The notes beneath the pieces were generated by a model that ran no database searches, was not told the origin of the DNA, and worked only from the letters and a program-made list of their open reading frames with translations. This document shows, piece by piece, positions 25,688 through 34,747 of a stretch of 44,434 bases of DNA. The translations under genes and the position numbers were made by a program. Where the stretch lies: the NCBI GenBank assembly GCA_023954255.1, contig JAMLIH010000019.1, forward strand, positions 1 through 44,434, read 5' to 3'. The stretch is from Phyllobacteriaceae bacterium. Lineage in GTDB: Bacteria > Pseudomonadota > Alphaproteobacteria > Rhizobiales > Rhizobiaceae. Positions within the stretch are counted from its first letter, which is position 1. Each line of letters starts with the position of its first letter.

Positions 25688-26224
25688 ATGCGCATGTTCT
25701 TCGACGATGACGATTCCCGGGACACCGATGTGTGTGCGGCGGTGCGCTACCTGCGCCGGGAACCGGAGAACCTCGTCGTCAACGGCTACAGAAGCTGGAT
25801 ACTGGGCATGGTCGAAAAAGACGTGGCGCACTGGGAGCAGGTCTGGAACAGCCATGCCCGCAGCCTCGGACCGGGGCCTGCCCGTATCGCGATCGATGGC
25901 CTGCAGGAGCTGGTTCGTACGCTGGGGGCGTGTGCCACCTGTCCGCTGCGGTTCCACCGGCCGGACACCGGGCATCTGTGCCGGGATGAATGCCTGATCC
26001 TCGGGCTGATCGCCGGCTTGCAGCATGGCGATGAGGATGCCGCCTGGCAAAGCGCTGCCGGACTTTCCTGCGCAACGAAATGCGGACAGGTGATGGCGGC
26101 CAGCGGGACCTATGCCTTTTCACTGAAACATGCCGACCGGGTGCTGCTGCCGGTGCCGGCGGCAGCCATCCGTGACATCGAACTTCAATCGGCGCAGCAA
26201 AGCGCCAGCACCACACTTCACTGA
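25688..26224 (+). CDS. Cys-rich protein of unknown function, first gene of the iron operon
   Basis: A 178-residue protein without recognised family, no signal peptide and no membrane segment. It has paired cysteines in three places: CATC (followed by PLRFHRPDTG), CRDEC and CATKC, plus one near the N-terminus. This spacing could bind an Fe-S cluster or a metal ion. It is the promoter-proximal gene of an operon of imelysin, ferredoxin and bacterioferritin genes, 15 bases before the imelysin gene, so a cytosolic iron- or redox-related function is likely but not shown. The start is ATG 25688 or, equally, ATG 25694. Confidence 0.7.
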   Translation: MRMFFDDDDSRDTDVCAAVRYLRREPENLVVNGYRSWILGMVEKDVAHWEQVWNSHARSLGPGPARIAIDGLQELVRTLGACATCPLRFHRPDTGHLCRDECLILGLIAGLQHGDEDAAWQSAAGLSCATKCGQVMAASGTYAFSLKHADRVLLPVPAAAIRDIELQSAQQSASTTLH

Positions 26225-26239
26225 AATCGGGAGACAAGC

Positions 26240-27520
26240 ATGACCGTATCGAAACCCATCAAGGCAGCATTGCTGGCAACCACGCTTTGCGTGATGGCCA
26301 GCAATGCGCAGGCGGAGACGACGCCTGAAGCCGTCATCAAGCACTATGCTGATCTGGCGGAAGCCAAATATGCCGACTCACTGGCGACGGCGAAGACACT
26401 GGATGCGGCAATCGATGCGTTTCTCGCTGCCCCTTCCGAGGATACACTAAAAGCTGCAAGGGACGCCTGGCTCGCTTCCCGCGTTCCCTATCAGCAGACC
26501 GAGGTCTACCGCTTCGGCAATGCCATTGTCGACGACTGGGAAGGCCGTGTTAACGCCTGGCCGCTGGATGAGGGCCTGATCGACTATGTCGATGCTGATT
26601 ACTATGGCTCGGAGAGCGACGAGAATGCGCTCTACACAGCCAATGTGATCGCCAACGCGAAAATCAACATCAATGGCGAGGAAGTGGATGCCTCGAAAAT
26701 CACACCGGAATTCATTTCCGGCACGTTGCAGGAAGCGGGCGGCATAGAGGCCAATGTGGCTTCCGGCTATCACGCCATCGAGTTCCTGCTTTGGGGTCAG
26801 GATCTCAATGGCACGGATGCCGGTTCCGGCAACCGGCCGGCAACCGATTTCAGCCTGGAAAACTGCAGCAACGACCATTGCGACCGCCGCAGGCAGTACC
26901 TTTCGGCCGCTTCCGATCTGCTGGTTGCCGATCTTGAGGAAATGGCCGCCAACTGGCAGGCCGGTGGCGCCGCCCGCAAGGCGCTGGAAGAGGCAGGCCC
27001 TGCCGGTGGCCTGACCACCATCCTGACCGGCATGGGTTCGCTCTCCTATGGCGAACTGGCCGGCGAGCGCATGAAGCTCGGCCTGCTGCTGGGAGATCCC
27101 GAGGAAGAGCATGACTGCTTTTCCGACAACACTCACAACTCGCATCTCTATGATGCAGTCGGCATCCGCAATGTCTATCTCGGCAGCTACACAAAGGTGG
27201 ACGGCAGCGTCGTCTCCGGACCGTCGCTGTCCGAACTGGTCGCCCAGAAGGATGCGGCAATCGACGGTGAGTTGAAAGCAGACCTCGATGCCACCATCGC
27301 TTCGATGGAGACGATGGCCAAGCGGGCCGAGGCAACCGAAGCCTATGACCAGATGATCGCCAGCGGAAACGCTGAAGGAAACGCGGTCGTTCAGGCGGCG
27401 ATCGACGGTCTCGTCAAGCAGACCCGGTCTATTGAACGCGCCATTGCGGCACTCGATCTCGGCACAATCGAGCTTGAGGGTTCCGACAGCCTCGACAACC
27501 CGAACGCTGTTTTCGAGTAA
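26240..27520 (+). CDS. Imelysin-family periplasmic iron-regulated protein (IrpA/IcmP-like)
   Basis: A 426-residue exported protein with a signal peptide (hydrophobic LLATTLCVMASNAQA, cut near AQAE) and the imelysin (peptidase M75-like) fold. The signature GxHxxE is present as GYHAIEFLLWGQD (residue ~176), the likely metal-binding site, and further motifs are RVPYQQTEVYRFGNA and DCFSDNTHNSHLYDAVGIRN. Imelysins are iron-regulated envelope proteins related to EfeO; binding of iron is suspected but their exact function is not settled. It is the first of two imelysin genes in this operon. Confidence 0.92.
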   Translation: MTVSKPIKAALLATTLCVMASNAQAETTPEAVIKHYADLAEAKYADSLATAKTLDAAIDAFLAAPSEDTLKAARDAWLASRVPYQQTEVYRFGNAIVDDWEGRVNAWPLDEGLIDYVDADYYGSESDENALYTANVIANAKININGEEVDASKITPEFISGTLQEAGGIEANVASGYHAIEFLLWGQDLNGTDAGSGNRPATDFSLENCSNDHCDRRRQYLSAASDLLVADLEEMAANWQAGGAARKALEEAGPAGGLTTILTGMGSLSYGELAGERMKLGLLLGDPEEEHDCFSDNTHNSHLYDAVGIRNVYLGSYTKVDGSVVSGPSLSELVAQKDAAIDGELKADLDATIASMETMAKRAEATEAYDQMIASGNAEGNAVVQAAIDGLVKQTRSIERAIAALDLGTIELEGSDSLDNPNAVFE

Positions 27521-27558
27521 CCGGCAAACGTTTCGGACCTTAAGAAGAACTGTTCTTG

Positions 27559-28701
27559 ATGCATGACAAAGTTGAATTCACGTCCTCACGTGGAGCGGTC
27601 CGCGGGTTCGCTCAACTCGCCGGCATTTGCCTGCTGGTATTGCCCGCATCCGTTCTCGCCGCAGATTTGAACGAGGCCGGGGCGCCGGCTTTGGAGCAGG
27701 AGGCCTATCCCGCCATTACCGGATCGCTCGAACTGGAACTGGCGAAAGATCGAATCTACAAGTCCGACGACCCGCTGAACGAAATCATCGATGTAGGCGG
27801 TTCGGCGGCCCTTGCGGTGCGGATGGGCTTGGTGCCCGGTCTCGCGATCAATCTGGGCGCTACGCTGGAGAGCGTGCTTGATGGTGAACCTGGTGAAGAC
27901 CGATATTTCGATGGACTGGGTCTTTACGTCGATACGCTGAACGCAGAGTTCTCTTCCGGTCCGTTCACGCTTGTTGCAGGCAAGTTCGGTCCGGGATTCG
28001 GTACCGCATGGGATGTGACGCCCGGCATGTATGGCACAACGTTTGCCGAGGATTATGAACTTGGCGAAATGATCGGGGTTGGCATCGCGGCAGAACTGGG
28101 AGCAACCGCTTTCGGCACCATCACGGCGGGTGCAAACGCCTTCTTCGTCGATAAGACCGTATTGTCGGAATCGGCATTCCACAACCGGGGCCGCACAAGT
28201 CTGTCCGACGGCGGCGCCGGTAACACCGGCCATCTGGATAATTTTTCGCTCACTCTGGACGGAGCCGATGTGCCGGGTATCGACGGTTTCTCCTGGCATC
28301 TCGGTTATCGGCATCTGTCAGCCGGTCGGGGAGACGACAGCGATGAATCCGGCGTCGTTGCCGGATTTTCCCAGGAGCACTCGGTCACGGAAAGTCTCGA
28401 TATCGTGGTAACTGGCGAGGCCGCCCATTTTTCCGGTTTCGGCGGCGCTGACGACAAGGCTACCTATTTTACAGGTGGTATTGGTCTGGTTTCCGGTCCC
28501 TGGCACGCCGAGTTTGCAGCCAATTTCAGAAACATCGATTATGATGGCGGCGGCAACGATCGTGATACGCTCTACCAGGTGTCGGCCGGATACGAGTTCG
28601 AAAATGGCGTTGATGTTTCCGTGGGCTGGGCACAAACCGAAGAAGGAGGCATACAGAGCGATGTGGTTGGTATCCGCCTGACCAAGACAATCGAGTTCTA
28701 G
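27559..28701 (+). CDS. Outer-membrane beta-barrel protein
   Basis: A 380-residue exported protein with signal peptide (FAQLAGICLLVLPASVLAAD) and a series of amphipathic strands, ending in a C-terminal Phe (LTKTIEF), the usual marker of outer-membrane barrels. Repeated Gly/Asp turns (DYDGGGNDRDT; GLYVDTLNAEF) are typical of porins. No TonB box or plug domain is visible, so it is not a siderophore receptor. ATG 27559 is taken; TTG 27556 directly before is the alternative. It lies within the iron operon, 38 bases after the imelysin gene; passage of small iron complexes is plausible, not shown. Confidence 0.72.
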   Translation: MHDKVEFTSSRGAVRGFAQLAGICLLVLPASVLAADLNEAGAPALEQEAYPAITGSLELELAKDRIYKSDDPLNEIIDVGGSAALAVRMGLVPGLAINLGATLESVLDGEPGEDRYFDGLGLYVDTLNAEFSSGPFTLVAGKFGPGFGTAWDVTPGMYGTTFAEDYELGEMIGVGIAAELGATAFGTITAGANAFFVDKTVLSESAFHNRGRTSLSDGGAGNTGHLDNFSLTLDGADVPGIDGFSWHLGYRHLSAGRGDDSDESGVVAGFSQEHSVTESLDIVVTGEAAHFSGFGGADDKATYFTGGIGLVSGPWHAEFAANFRNIDYDGGGNDRDTLYQVSAGYEFENGVDVSVGWAQTEEGGIQSDVVGIRLTKTIEF

Positions 28702-28704
28702 GGC

Positions 28705-29019
28705 ATGATCGTCTGCAGCTGCAATTTCATCACACTCGGCGAAATCGAGGAAGTCGTTGCCGGCTTCCTCGATCAGGACGAGTGGCAGCTGATCACACCC
28801 GGCAAGGTCTACCATGCCATGAAGAAACGCGGGAAATGCTGCGGCTGTTTTCCCAATGTCATTGATATCATCATCCGGGTTGCGTCCGACTATCACCGGG
28901 CAAAACAGACACCGGAGACCGATATCATTTTCCTGACCGAGAAGATTCGCAAGGCACATGAAGATACCCAGCGAATGCGCTCGCTCGCCCGTCAGTCCAA
29001 ATCCCGGCAGGCAGCTTGA
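28705..29019 (+). CDS. Bacterioferritin-associated ferredoxin-like protein (Bfd-like)
   Basis: A 104-residue cytosolic protein with an N-terminal BFD-type [2Fe-2S] domain: CSC near residues 4-6 and KCCGCFP around residue 47 give the ligand pattern CxC ... CxxC. The C-terminal ~40 residues are extra compared with classical Bfd (~64 residues) and are charged/helical. Bfd supplies electrons to bacterioferritin to release stored iron; the bacterioferritin gene follows, 56 bases downstream, which supports this role. The tail could be an extra docking element. Confidence 0.87.
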   Translation: MIVCSCNFITLGEIEEVVAGFLDQDEWQLITPGKVYHAMKKRGKCCGCFPNVIDIIIRVASDYHRAKQTPETDIIFLTEKIRKAHEDTQRMRSLARQSKSRQAA

Positions 29020-29075
29020 ACATTCATCGGATTGCTGCCATCGGATGAAGGTCGATCCAAACGAAAGGCTGACGA

Positions 29076-29561
29076 ATGAAGGGCGACAAGAAGGTAATCG
29101 AGCGTTTGAACGAGGCACTGTTCCTGGAACTGGGAGCGGTGAACCAGTACTGGCTTCACTACCGGCTGCTCGATGACTGGGGCTATGCGAAGCTGGCAAA
29201 GAAGGAGCGGAAGGAATCCATCGAGGAGATGCAGCACGCCGACAAGCTGGTCGAGCGCATCATCTTCCTGGAAGGGTTTCCCAACCTGCAGAATGTCGCT
29301 CCGTTGCGCATCGGGCAGAACATCAGGGAAGTGCTGGATGCCGATCTCGCCGGCGAGCACGAGGCCCGCGACAGCTACAAGAAGTCGCGGGACATCTGCC
29401 ATGAAGCGGGCGATTATGTGAGCATGGCGCTGTTTGAAGAGTTGCTTGCAGACGAGGAAGGTCATATCGATTTTCTCGAAACCCAGCTCGATCTTCTCGC
29501 CAAACTCGGCGAAGAGAAATACGGCTTGCTCAATGCCGCCTCCGCCGACGGGGCCGAATAA
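29076..29561 (+). CDS. bfr: Bacterioferritin
   Basis: A 161-residue four-helix ferritin that stores iron as a mineral in a 24-mer. The heme ligand Met52 is present (IEEMQHAD), as are the ferroxidase ligands Glu18, Glu51, His54, and the later Glu/His in [11 protein letters not shown] and [12 protein letters not shown]. Start ATG 29076 and normal length. It is in an operon with the Bfd-like ferredoxin and periplasmic iron proteins, an unusual mix of storage with envelope components. Confidence 0.96.
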   Translation: MKGDKKVIERLNEALFLELGAVNQYWLHYRLLDDWGYAKLAKKERKESIEEMQHADKLVERIIFLEGFPNLQNVAPLRIGQNIREVLDADLAGEHEARDSYKKSRDICHEAGDYVSMALFEELLADEEGHIDFLETQLDLLAKLGEEKYGLLNAASADGAE

Positions 29562-29575
29562 CAGGCGCTGCCGCA

Positions 29576-31231
29576 ATGTCCTCGCTCGCCAGCAACATCG
29601 TCACCCGTTTCAGGTGGACGGCCGATTACCTGAGACATCCCGAAAACGGACCGGCCTGGCAGGCGCGTCATCGTGCCGGACCGGGCGCAGTGGGAGCCGT
29701 GACCGCCGCGTTTGCATTCGGTCTGGCGCTGGCTGCCGGCATTGACGGTGACGGGGAAACCGCAGGCGGTCTGGTGGATGTTCCCGGCTGGGAGCAGCGC
29801 GACGATCTCAATGCCAAGGACCGAAAACGCGTGGAACGTGTGACAGCGCCTGCGCAGGATTTCAGCAAGCCGGAACGGTTCGAGGCGATGCCGGGCGGGG
29901 CGGGAACCTCGACGAAACTCGTCAACCGGGACGCCTTTTCGCAGTTCAGCCAGAACCTTGAGTTCAAGGAGGAGGAGACCTTCAAGCTCGGCAACGCATT
30001 GTTTCGCAAGCTGTGGGTTTCCTCGCCGTCCTCGACCAAGGCCTCCGACGGGCTCGGTCCGCTGTTCAATGCCAGGGCCTGCCAGAGCTGCCATCTGAAG
30101 GATGGCCGCGGTCATCCGCCGGAGGGCGATAGCGACGCGACCTCGATGTTCCTGCGGCTTGGCCTGGGGGCGGTATCGGATGAAGAGCGCAATGCCATTG
30201 CCAAGCTCGAGGCCGTCAATTTTCCCGACCCCGTCTATGGCGGGCAGTTGCAGGACCTTGCGGTGCCGGGGCTCAAGGGTGAAGGGCGGATGGTCATCGA
30301 GTATGAGGAGGTTCCCGTAGCCTTTGCCGATGGCACAACCGCAACGCTCAGAAAGCCGTTCTATTCGGTCGCCGATCTGGCCTATGGGGAATTGCATCCG
30401 CAGACGACACTATCGCCGCGCATTGCGCCGCAGATGATCGGCATGGGACTGATCCAGGCAATCCATCCGGCAGATCTGGCGGCAAACGCGGATCCGGAGG
30501 ATGAGGACGGCGATGGTATTTCCGGCCGCCTGGCATTGGCTCGCCACCCCAAAACGGGCGAGATTGTTCCCGGCCGGTTCGGCTGGAAGGCGCAGAATGC
30601 AACGATACGCCAGCAATCGGCGGGTGCCTTTGCCGGCGATATCGGCATTTCAACGCCGGATGTGCCCAACCATCATGGTGATTGTACCGCAGGCGAGGCC
30701 GATTGCCTTTCAATGCCTACCGGCGTGCAGGCGAAGCTAGGAGACACAGAGGCGCCAGATCCCATACTCGATCTGGTGACGTTCTATTCAGAGAACCTTG
30801 CCGTGCCCGCACGGCGCAATGTCGGCGACCCGCAGGTGCTTGCCGGCAAGGAACTGTTTCACGATCTGGGCTGCGCGGGCTGTCACCGGCCAAAATATGT
30901 CACTTCGCGCAAGGCCGAAAACAAGGCGCACCGGTTCCAGCTGATCTGGCCCTATTCCGATTTTCTGCTGCATGACATGGGAGAGGGGCTTGCCGATGGT
31001 CAGCAGGTTGGCCTGGCCGGCGGCCGCGAGTGGCGCACGCCGCCATTATGGGGCATCGGTTTGACACAGACTGTCAGCGGCCACACCTTCTTTCTGCATG
31101 ATGGCCGGGCGCGAAACCTGACCGAAGCAATCCTCTGGCATGGAGGCGAAGCCGAGAATGCGCGAAACGGTTTCATGGCGCTGGAGAAGGACGAGCGTGC
31201 GGCCCTGATCGCCTTTCTGGAGAGCCTTTGA
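29576..31231 (+). CDS. Di-heme oxidoreductase-family protein (DUF1111)
   Basis: A 551-residue exported cytochrome c-type protein of the DUF1111/di-heme family, sometimes annotated as thiol oxidoreductase. It has an N-terminal hydrophobic segment (GAVGAVTAAFAFGLALAAGI) and two CxxCH heme-binding motifs, CQSCH (~169) and CAGCH (~433). Family signatures GLGPLFNARACQSCHLKDG and ANADPEDEDGDGISGR are seen. In several proteobacteria it is encoded between imelysin and DUF1513 genes, as here, so it probably works with them in periplasmic iron oxidation or reduction. Its stop overlaps the next start. Confidence 0.9.
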   Translation: MSSLASNIVTRFRWTADYLRHPENGPAWQARHRAGPGAVGAVTAAFAFGLALAAGIDGDGETAGGLVDVPGWEQRDDLNAKDRKRVERVTAPAQDFSKPERFEAMPGGAGTSTKLVNRDAFSQFSQNLEFKEEETFKLGNALFRKLWVSSPSSTKASDGLGPLFNARACQSCHLKDGRGHPPEGDSDATSMFLRLGLGAVSDEERNAIAKLEAVNFPDPVYGGQLQDLAVPGLKGEGRMVIEYEEVPVAFADGTTATLRKPFYSVADLAYGELHPQTTLSPRIAPQMIGMGLIQAIHPADLAANADPEDEDGDGISGRLALARHPKTGEIVPGRFGWKAQNATIRQQSAGAFAGDIGISTPDVPNHHGDCTAGEADCLSMPTGVQAKLGDTEAPDPILDLVTFYSENLAVPARRNVGDPQVLAGKELFHDLGCAGCHRPKYVTSRKAENKAHRFQLIWPYSDFLLHDMGEGLADGQQVGLAGGREWRTPPLWGIGLTQTVSGHTFFLHDGRARNLTEAILWHGGEAENARNGFMALEKDERAALIAFLESL

Positions 31232-32325
31232 TGGCCTGTTTTGTCCGCCGGTGCCTTTGCCGATTTCTGCTGGTGCTGGCGGTGTGTCTGTTTCCGGCTG
31301 TCAATGCCGGTGCCTCCGGGAAGGTCGAGGACGTTCTTCGCGATGGCTGGGCCGGCTATATCGTGCCTTCCTATGCCCGTCTTTCCGACGATGCTGCCCG
31401 GCTGGAAACGACGACACGGGCGCTTTGCGAGACGCCGTCGGCACAAACCCTTGCGTCCGCCCGGGCTGCCTTCGGTTCCATGGCGCTTTCGTGGGCGAGG
31501 ATCGAATGGCTGCGTGTCGGCCCTTCGATGGAGGAAAACCGGCTGGAGCGCATGCTGTTTTACCCCGACCGCAAGGGCACCGGATTGAAACAGGTGCAGC
31601 GTGCACTTGCCGGGCAGGACGAGGTAGTGACGGATGCCGCAAAACTGGGACAGTTGAGCGTCGCCATGCAGGGGCTCGGCGCCTACGAATTTCTGCTGTT
31701 TCGAAAGGGCAGCGCAGCGCTCGCCTCGGCAGCCTCCAACGTCTTCGATTGCCGTTACGCGCTGGCCATCGCGCAAAATCTGCTTGCCATGTCCGGCGAG
31801 CTGTCAGCGGGCTGGCAGGCGGGAACGCCGCTGACCAAGGCGTTCGTGATGCCTTCGCCTGAAAACACGCTTTACCGTGACAACGTCGAGGCGCTCAACC
31901 TCGTCATCGGCACGATCATTCACGGGCTCGAAGCCGTGCGGGATGTGCGGATCGGCTATTTCCTCCGAAAGGATGGCCGCGACCGCCCGCGTTCTGCGCT
32001 CTACCGGCGCTCGGGACTTACCCTTGCCTCGATAGCCACCAACCTGGAAGGATGCCTCGACTTGTTCGAGCGCAGTGGCATCGAACGCGTTCTGCCGGAC
32101 GAGGCGCGGTATATCGGTGACCAGGTTCGATTGGAGTTTCAGCTTGCGCTGCGCGCCGCGCGCGAGTTCAATGCCGGACCAGAAGCGCTGGTCGGCGATG
32201 CGAAAAGCCGCAAGCGCCTCAAATATCTCGAATATGCGATTTCCAACATCATTGCCCGGCTGAATGACGAGTTCGCGCCAGCGGCGGGTCTTGCTGCGGG
32301 TTTTTCCTTCGGGGATGGCGACTGA
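31231..32325 (+). CDS. Second imelysin-family protein
   Basis: A 364-residue exported imelysin-like protein. The signal peptide is hydrophobic and Cys-containing (CLCRFLLVLAVCLFPAVNAG). The motif region reads GLGAYEFLLF, where the first imelysin has GYHAIEFLLW, so the metal-binding His of GxHxxE is replaced; this is common in the second member of such pairs. ATG 31231 overlaps the preceding TGA (TGATG); a TTG at 31228 is in frame too. It overlaps the next gene by one base and is translationally coupled. Confidence 0.88.
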   Translation: MACFVRRCLCRFLLVLAVCLFPAVNAGASGKVEDVLRDGWAGYIVPSYARLSDDAARLETTTRALCETPSAQTLASARAAFGSMALSWARIEWLRVGPSMEENRLERMLFYPDRKGTGLKQVQRALAGQDEVVTDAAKLGQLSVAMQGLGAYEFLLFRKGSAALASAASNVFDCRYALAIAQNLLAMSGELSAGWQAGTPLTKAFVMPSPENTLYRDNVEALNLVIGTIIHGLEAVRDVRIGYFLRKDGRDRPRSALYRRSGLTLASIATNLEGCLDLFERSGIERVLPDEARYIGDQVRLEFQLALRAAREFNAGPEALVGDAKSRKRLKYLEYAISNIIARLNDEFAPAAGLAAGFSFGDGD

Positions 32326-33422
32326 TGGGCGTCGAGATCGACCGCAGAACGCTGCTTTCCGGAGCGGGTGCCGCCTTTCTGGCCTCGCTTCAGCCGGCAC
32401 GGGCAGCGCAACTGAAATCGGCATCCTCGCTCTTTGTCTCCGCCTTCATGGACAATGAACGGCAATACGGTTTTGCGATCCTCGACGACAAGGGTGCGCT
32501 GATCCATCGTCACACGATGCCTGCGCGCGCGCATGGCTTTGCCTGGTCGCCGCAGCTTGGCCAGGCAATCGCGTTTGCCCGCAGGCCCGGCAATTTCGCC
32601 ATTGCGTTCGATCCGGCCGGCGGCCGGGAGCCGGTTGTATTCCATTTACCGGAGGGGCGGCATTTCTACGGGCACGGTGTCTTTTCCGCCGACGGGCGAT
32701 TGCTCTTTGCGACGGAAAACGATTTCGAGGCCGGGCAGGGAAAGATCGGCATCTACGATGCTGCCGCGAGCTATCGCCGTATCGGCGAGTTCGACAGTTA
32801 CGGCGTCGGGCCGCACGAAATGATCCTGACGGGTGACGGCCGCACACTTGCCATAGCCAATGGCGGCATCCGCACCCATCCCGATTTCGGCCGGCAGAAG
32901 CTCAATCTTGCTGAAATGGAATCCTCCATCGTTCTGATCGACAGCAGAACGGGCGACCTGCGCGCGAGGCACGTGCTGGCTGCAGAGCACCGGCGCATGT
33001 CGCTGCGCCACATGGTGCATGCGGCGGACGGCGCCTTGTGGATTGGCGGCCAGTTCGAGGGCGACCCAGCCAGCGCACCGTCGCCGGTCTACCGAATGCA
33101 CGAGGATGGCGAAACGCAGACAATCGAACTGCCTGTCCGCGCAAGGCGCCTGTTGTCGGGTTATGTTGGGGCGGTCGCCATTGCCGGCGACGGCCGGCTT
33201 GCCGGGTTTTCAAGCCCCCGGGGTGGCGGTGTCGTTGTGCTCGATACCGAAACCGGCGATGTGCACGGCATGCAGGAATCCCGGCGTACGTCCGGTCTCT
33301 ACGGTGCAGCGCGGAAAATGGGGGGTGGAGCTTTCGTTTCCTCCAATGAGGATGGCCGTTTCGGCGAGAACCAGTATCCGATTCACTGGGACAATCACCT
33401 GATCCGCTGCGACATCTCCTGA
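32325..33422 (+). CDS. DUF1513-family exported protein
   Basis: A 365-residue protein of the DUF1513 family, probably a beta-propeller: repeated short strand-turn blocks such as YGFAILDDKGALIHRH, YGHGVFSADGRLLFATEND and PHEMILTGDGRTLAIANGG. The N-terminus (DRRTLLSGAGAAFLASLQPA) looks like a signal sequence with RR and may be a Tat substrate. It is the last gene of the iron operon; homologues are found beside imelysin and di-heme DUF1111 genes in pseudomonads and other bacteria. Molecular role unknown. Confidence 0.87.
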   Translation: MGVEIDRRTLLSGAGAAFLASLQPARAAQLKSASSLFVSAFMDNERQYGFAILDDKGALIHRHTMPARAHGFAWSPQLGQAIAFARRPGNFAIAFDPAGGREPVVFHLPEGRHFYGHGVFSADGRLLFATENDFEAGQGKIGIYDAAASYRRIGEFDSYGVGPHEMILTGDGRTLAIANGGIRTHPDFGRQKLNLAEMESSIVLIDSRTGDLRARHVLAAEHRRMSLRHMVHAADGALWIGGQFEGDPASAPSPVYRMHEDGETQTIELPVRARRLLSGYVGAVAIAGDGRLAGFSSPRGGGVVVLDTETGDVHGMQESRRTSGLYGAARKMGGGAFVSSNEDGRFGENQYPIHWDNHLIRCDIS

Positions 33423-33512
33423 TCTCCTGCCACAGGTCAATATCGGCTATTGGCCCTTTCCCGGTTCTGTCCCGTTGTCTATGCATCGCCAGTTGCGGAA
33501 GGGAGATATCGC

Positions 33513-34205
33513 ATGGCGGAAGACATGAGCTGCTGGACTCCAAGGCAAAAGCCGGAGCGGGTCGTGCTCGACGGGCTTTATGCAAGGCTGGAGCCGCTTG
33601 ATACGGAGCGGCACGGCAGTGAGCTTTTCAGCGCTTCTCAGGTGCCTGACGCAGACGACAAATTCCGCTGGCTGGCGGAAAACCCGGTGGACGATGAAGC
33701 TGCCTTTCTGGCCTGGGTGAAGAAATCCGAGGCGAGCGAGGACCCGTTGTACTTTGCCGTCGTCGACAAGGCGAGCGGCAAGGTTGCGGGCCGGCAGACC
33801 TATATGCGGATCGACACGCAGAACGGCGTGATCGAGATCGGCAACATCTATTGGGGGCCGCTGATTGCGCGCAAACGGGCAGCGACGGAGGCGCTCTATC
33901 TATTCATGCGCCACGCGTTTGCAGACCTGGGCTACCGGCGCTTCGAGTGGAAGTGCAACAATGACAACGAACCGTCGAAGCGGGCAGCATTGCGTTTCGG
34001 CTTTACATTTGAAGGGGTCTTCCGCCAACACCTGATCGTCAAGGGCCTGAACCGGGATACGGCCTGGTTTTCGATCATCGACAAGGAATGGCCGGCGCTG
34101 GAGAAGGCTTACGAAGCCTGGCTTGCTCCGGAGAACTTCGACGCGGATGGCCAGCAGCGGCGGAAACTGGAAACCTTCCAGCCGGCACAGGCACAGCGAA
34201 CATGA
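33513..34205 (+). CDS. GNAT acetyltransferase (RimJ/RimL type)
   Basis: A 230-residue acetyl-CoA-dependent N-acetyltransferase of the RimJ/RimL type. Seen: the N-terminal acceptor domain (RLEPLDTERHGSELFSA), the strand pair VAGRQTYMRI and IEIGNIYWGPLIARKRAATE, and the acetyl-CoA contact YRRFEWKCNNDNEPSKRAAL with RFGFTFEGVFRQH. ATG 33513 follows GGAAGGGA; the frame is open further upstream without support. Substrate unknown; such enzymes modify protein N-termini or small amines. Confidence 0.85.
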   Translation: MAEDMSCWTPRQKPERVVLDGLYARLEPLDTERHGSELFSASQVPDADDKFRWLAENPVDDEAAFLAWVKKSEASEDPLYFAVVDKASGKVAGRQTYMRIDTQNGVIEIGNIYWGPLIARKRAATEALYLFMRHAFADLGYRRFEWKCNNDNEPSKRAALRFGFTFEGVFRQHLIVKGLNRDTAWFSIIDKEWPALEKAYEAWLAPENFDADGQQRRKLETFQPAQAQRT

Positions 34206-34219
34206 AAAAGGACAGGGCA

Positions 34220-34666
34220 ATGCCGATCAAGATACGGGCAGTGGCGGAGGGCGACCGCGCCGAGTGGGAGAAGCTCTACCAGGGCTATGCCGAGTTCTAC
34301 AAAACCGAGCAGAGCGCGGACATGCGGGCACGGGTCTGGGAGTGGCTGTTCGATCCCGGTCATGAAGTCGAGGGACTTGTGGCGGAAGACGCCGACGGCC
34401 GGCTGGTCGGCCTTGCCCACTACCGCGCCTTCGCGCGCCCCCTGGCGGCGGCGACCGGCGGTTTCCTCGACGATCTGTTTGTCGATCCGGCGGCGCGCGG
34501 CTCGGGCGCGGCAGCGGCGCTCATCGAAGCGATCAAGGCGGAAGCGGGCAAACGCGGCTGGACGGTAATCCGGTGGATCACGGCGGAAGACAATTACCGT
34601 GCACGCGGTCTTTACGACCGCATTGCGGAGAAAACCCGTTGGGTCACCTACGACATCAAGCTGTGA
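34220..34666 (+). CDS. GNAT acetyltransferase
   Basis: A 148-residue acetyltransferase of the GNAT fold, with VGLAHYRAFARPL (strand beta4) and the acetyl-CoA pyrophosphate loop DDLFVDPAARGSGAAAALIE, then IRWITAEDNYRARGLYDRI. ATG 34220 has AGGA 7 bases before; an ATG at 34202, overlapping the preceding TGA, is also in frame. It lies directly after another GNAT gene, so the pair may share a transcript. Substrate unknown. Confidence 0.85.
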   Translation: MPIKIRAVAEGDRAEWEKLYQGYAEFYKTEQSADMRARVWEWLFDPGHEVEGLVAEDADGRLVGLAHYRAFARPLAAATGGFLDDLFVDPAARGSGAAAALIEAIKAEAGKRGWTVIRWITAEDNYRARGLYDRIAEKTRWVTYDIKL

Positions 34667-34747
34667 ACGGATGCAGAAGGTCTTGATGAGTTGTAGTCGG
34701 ACGCAGAACAGAGGTTCCACCACTTCAAGATTACCCAGAGTTTCCTC

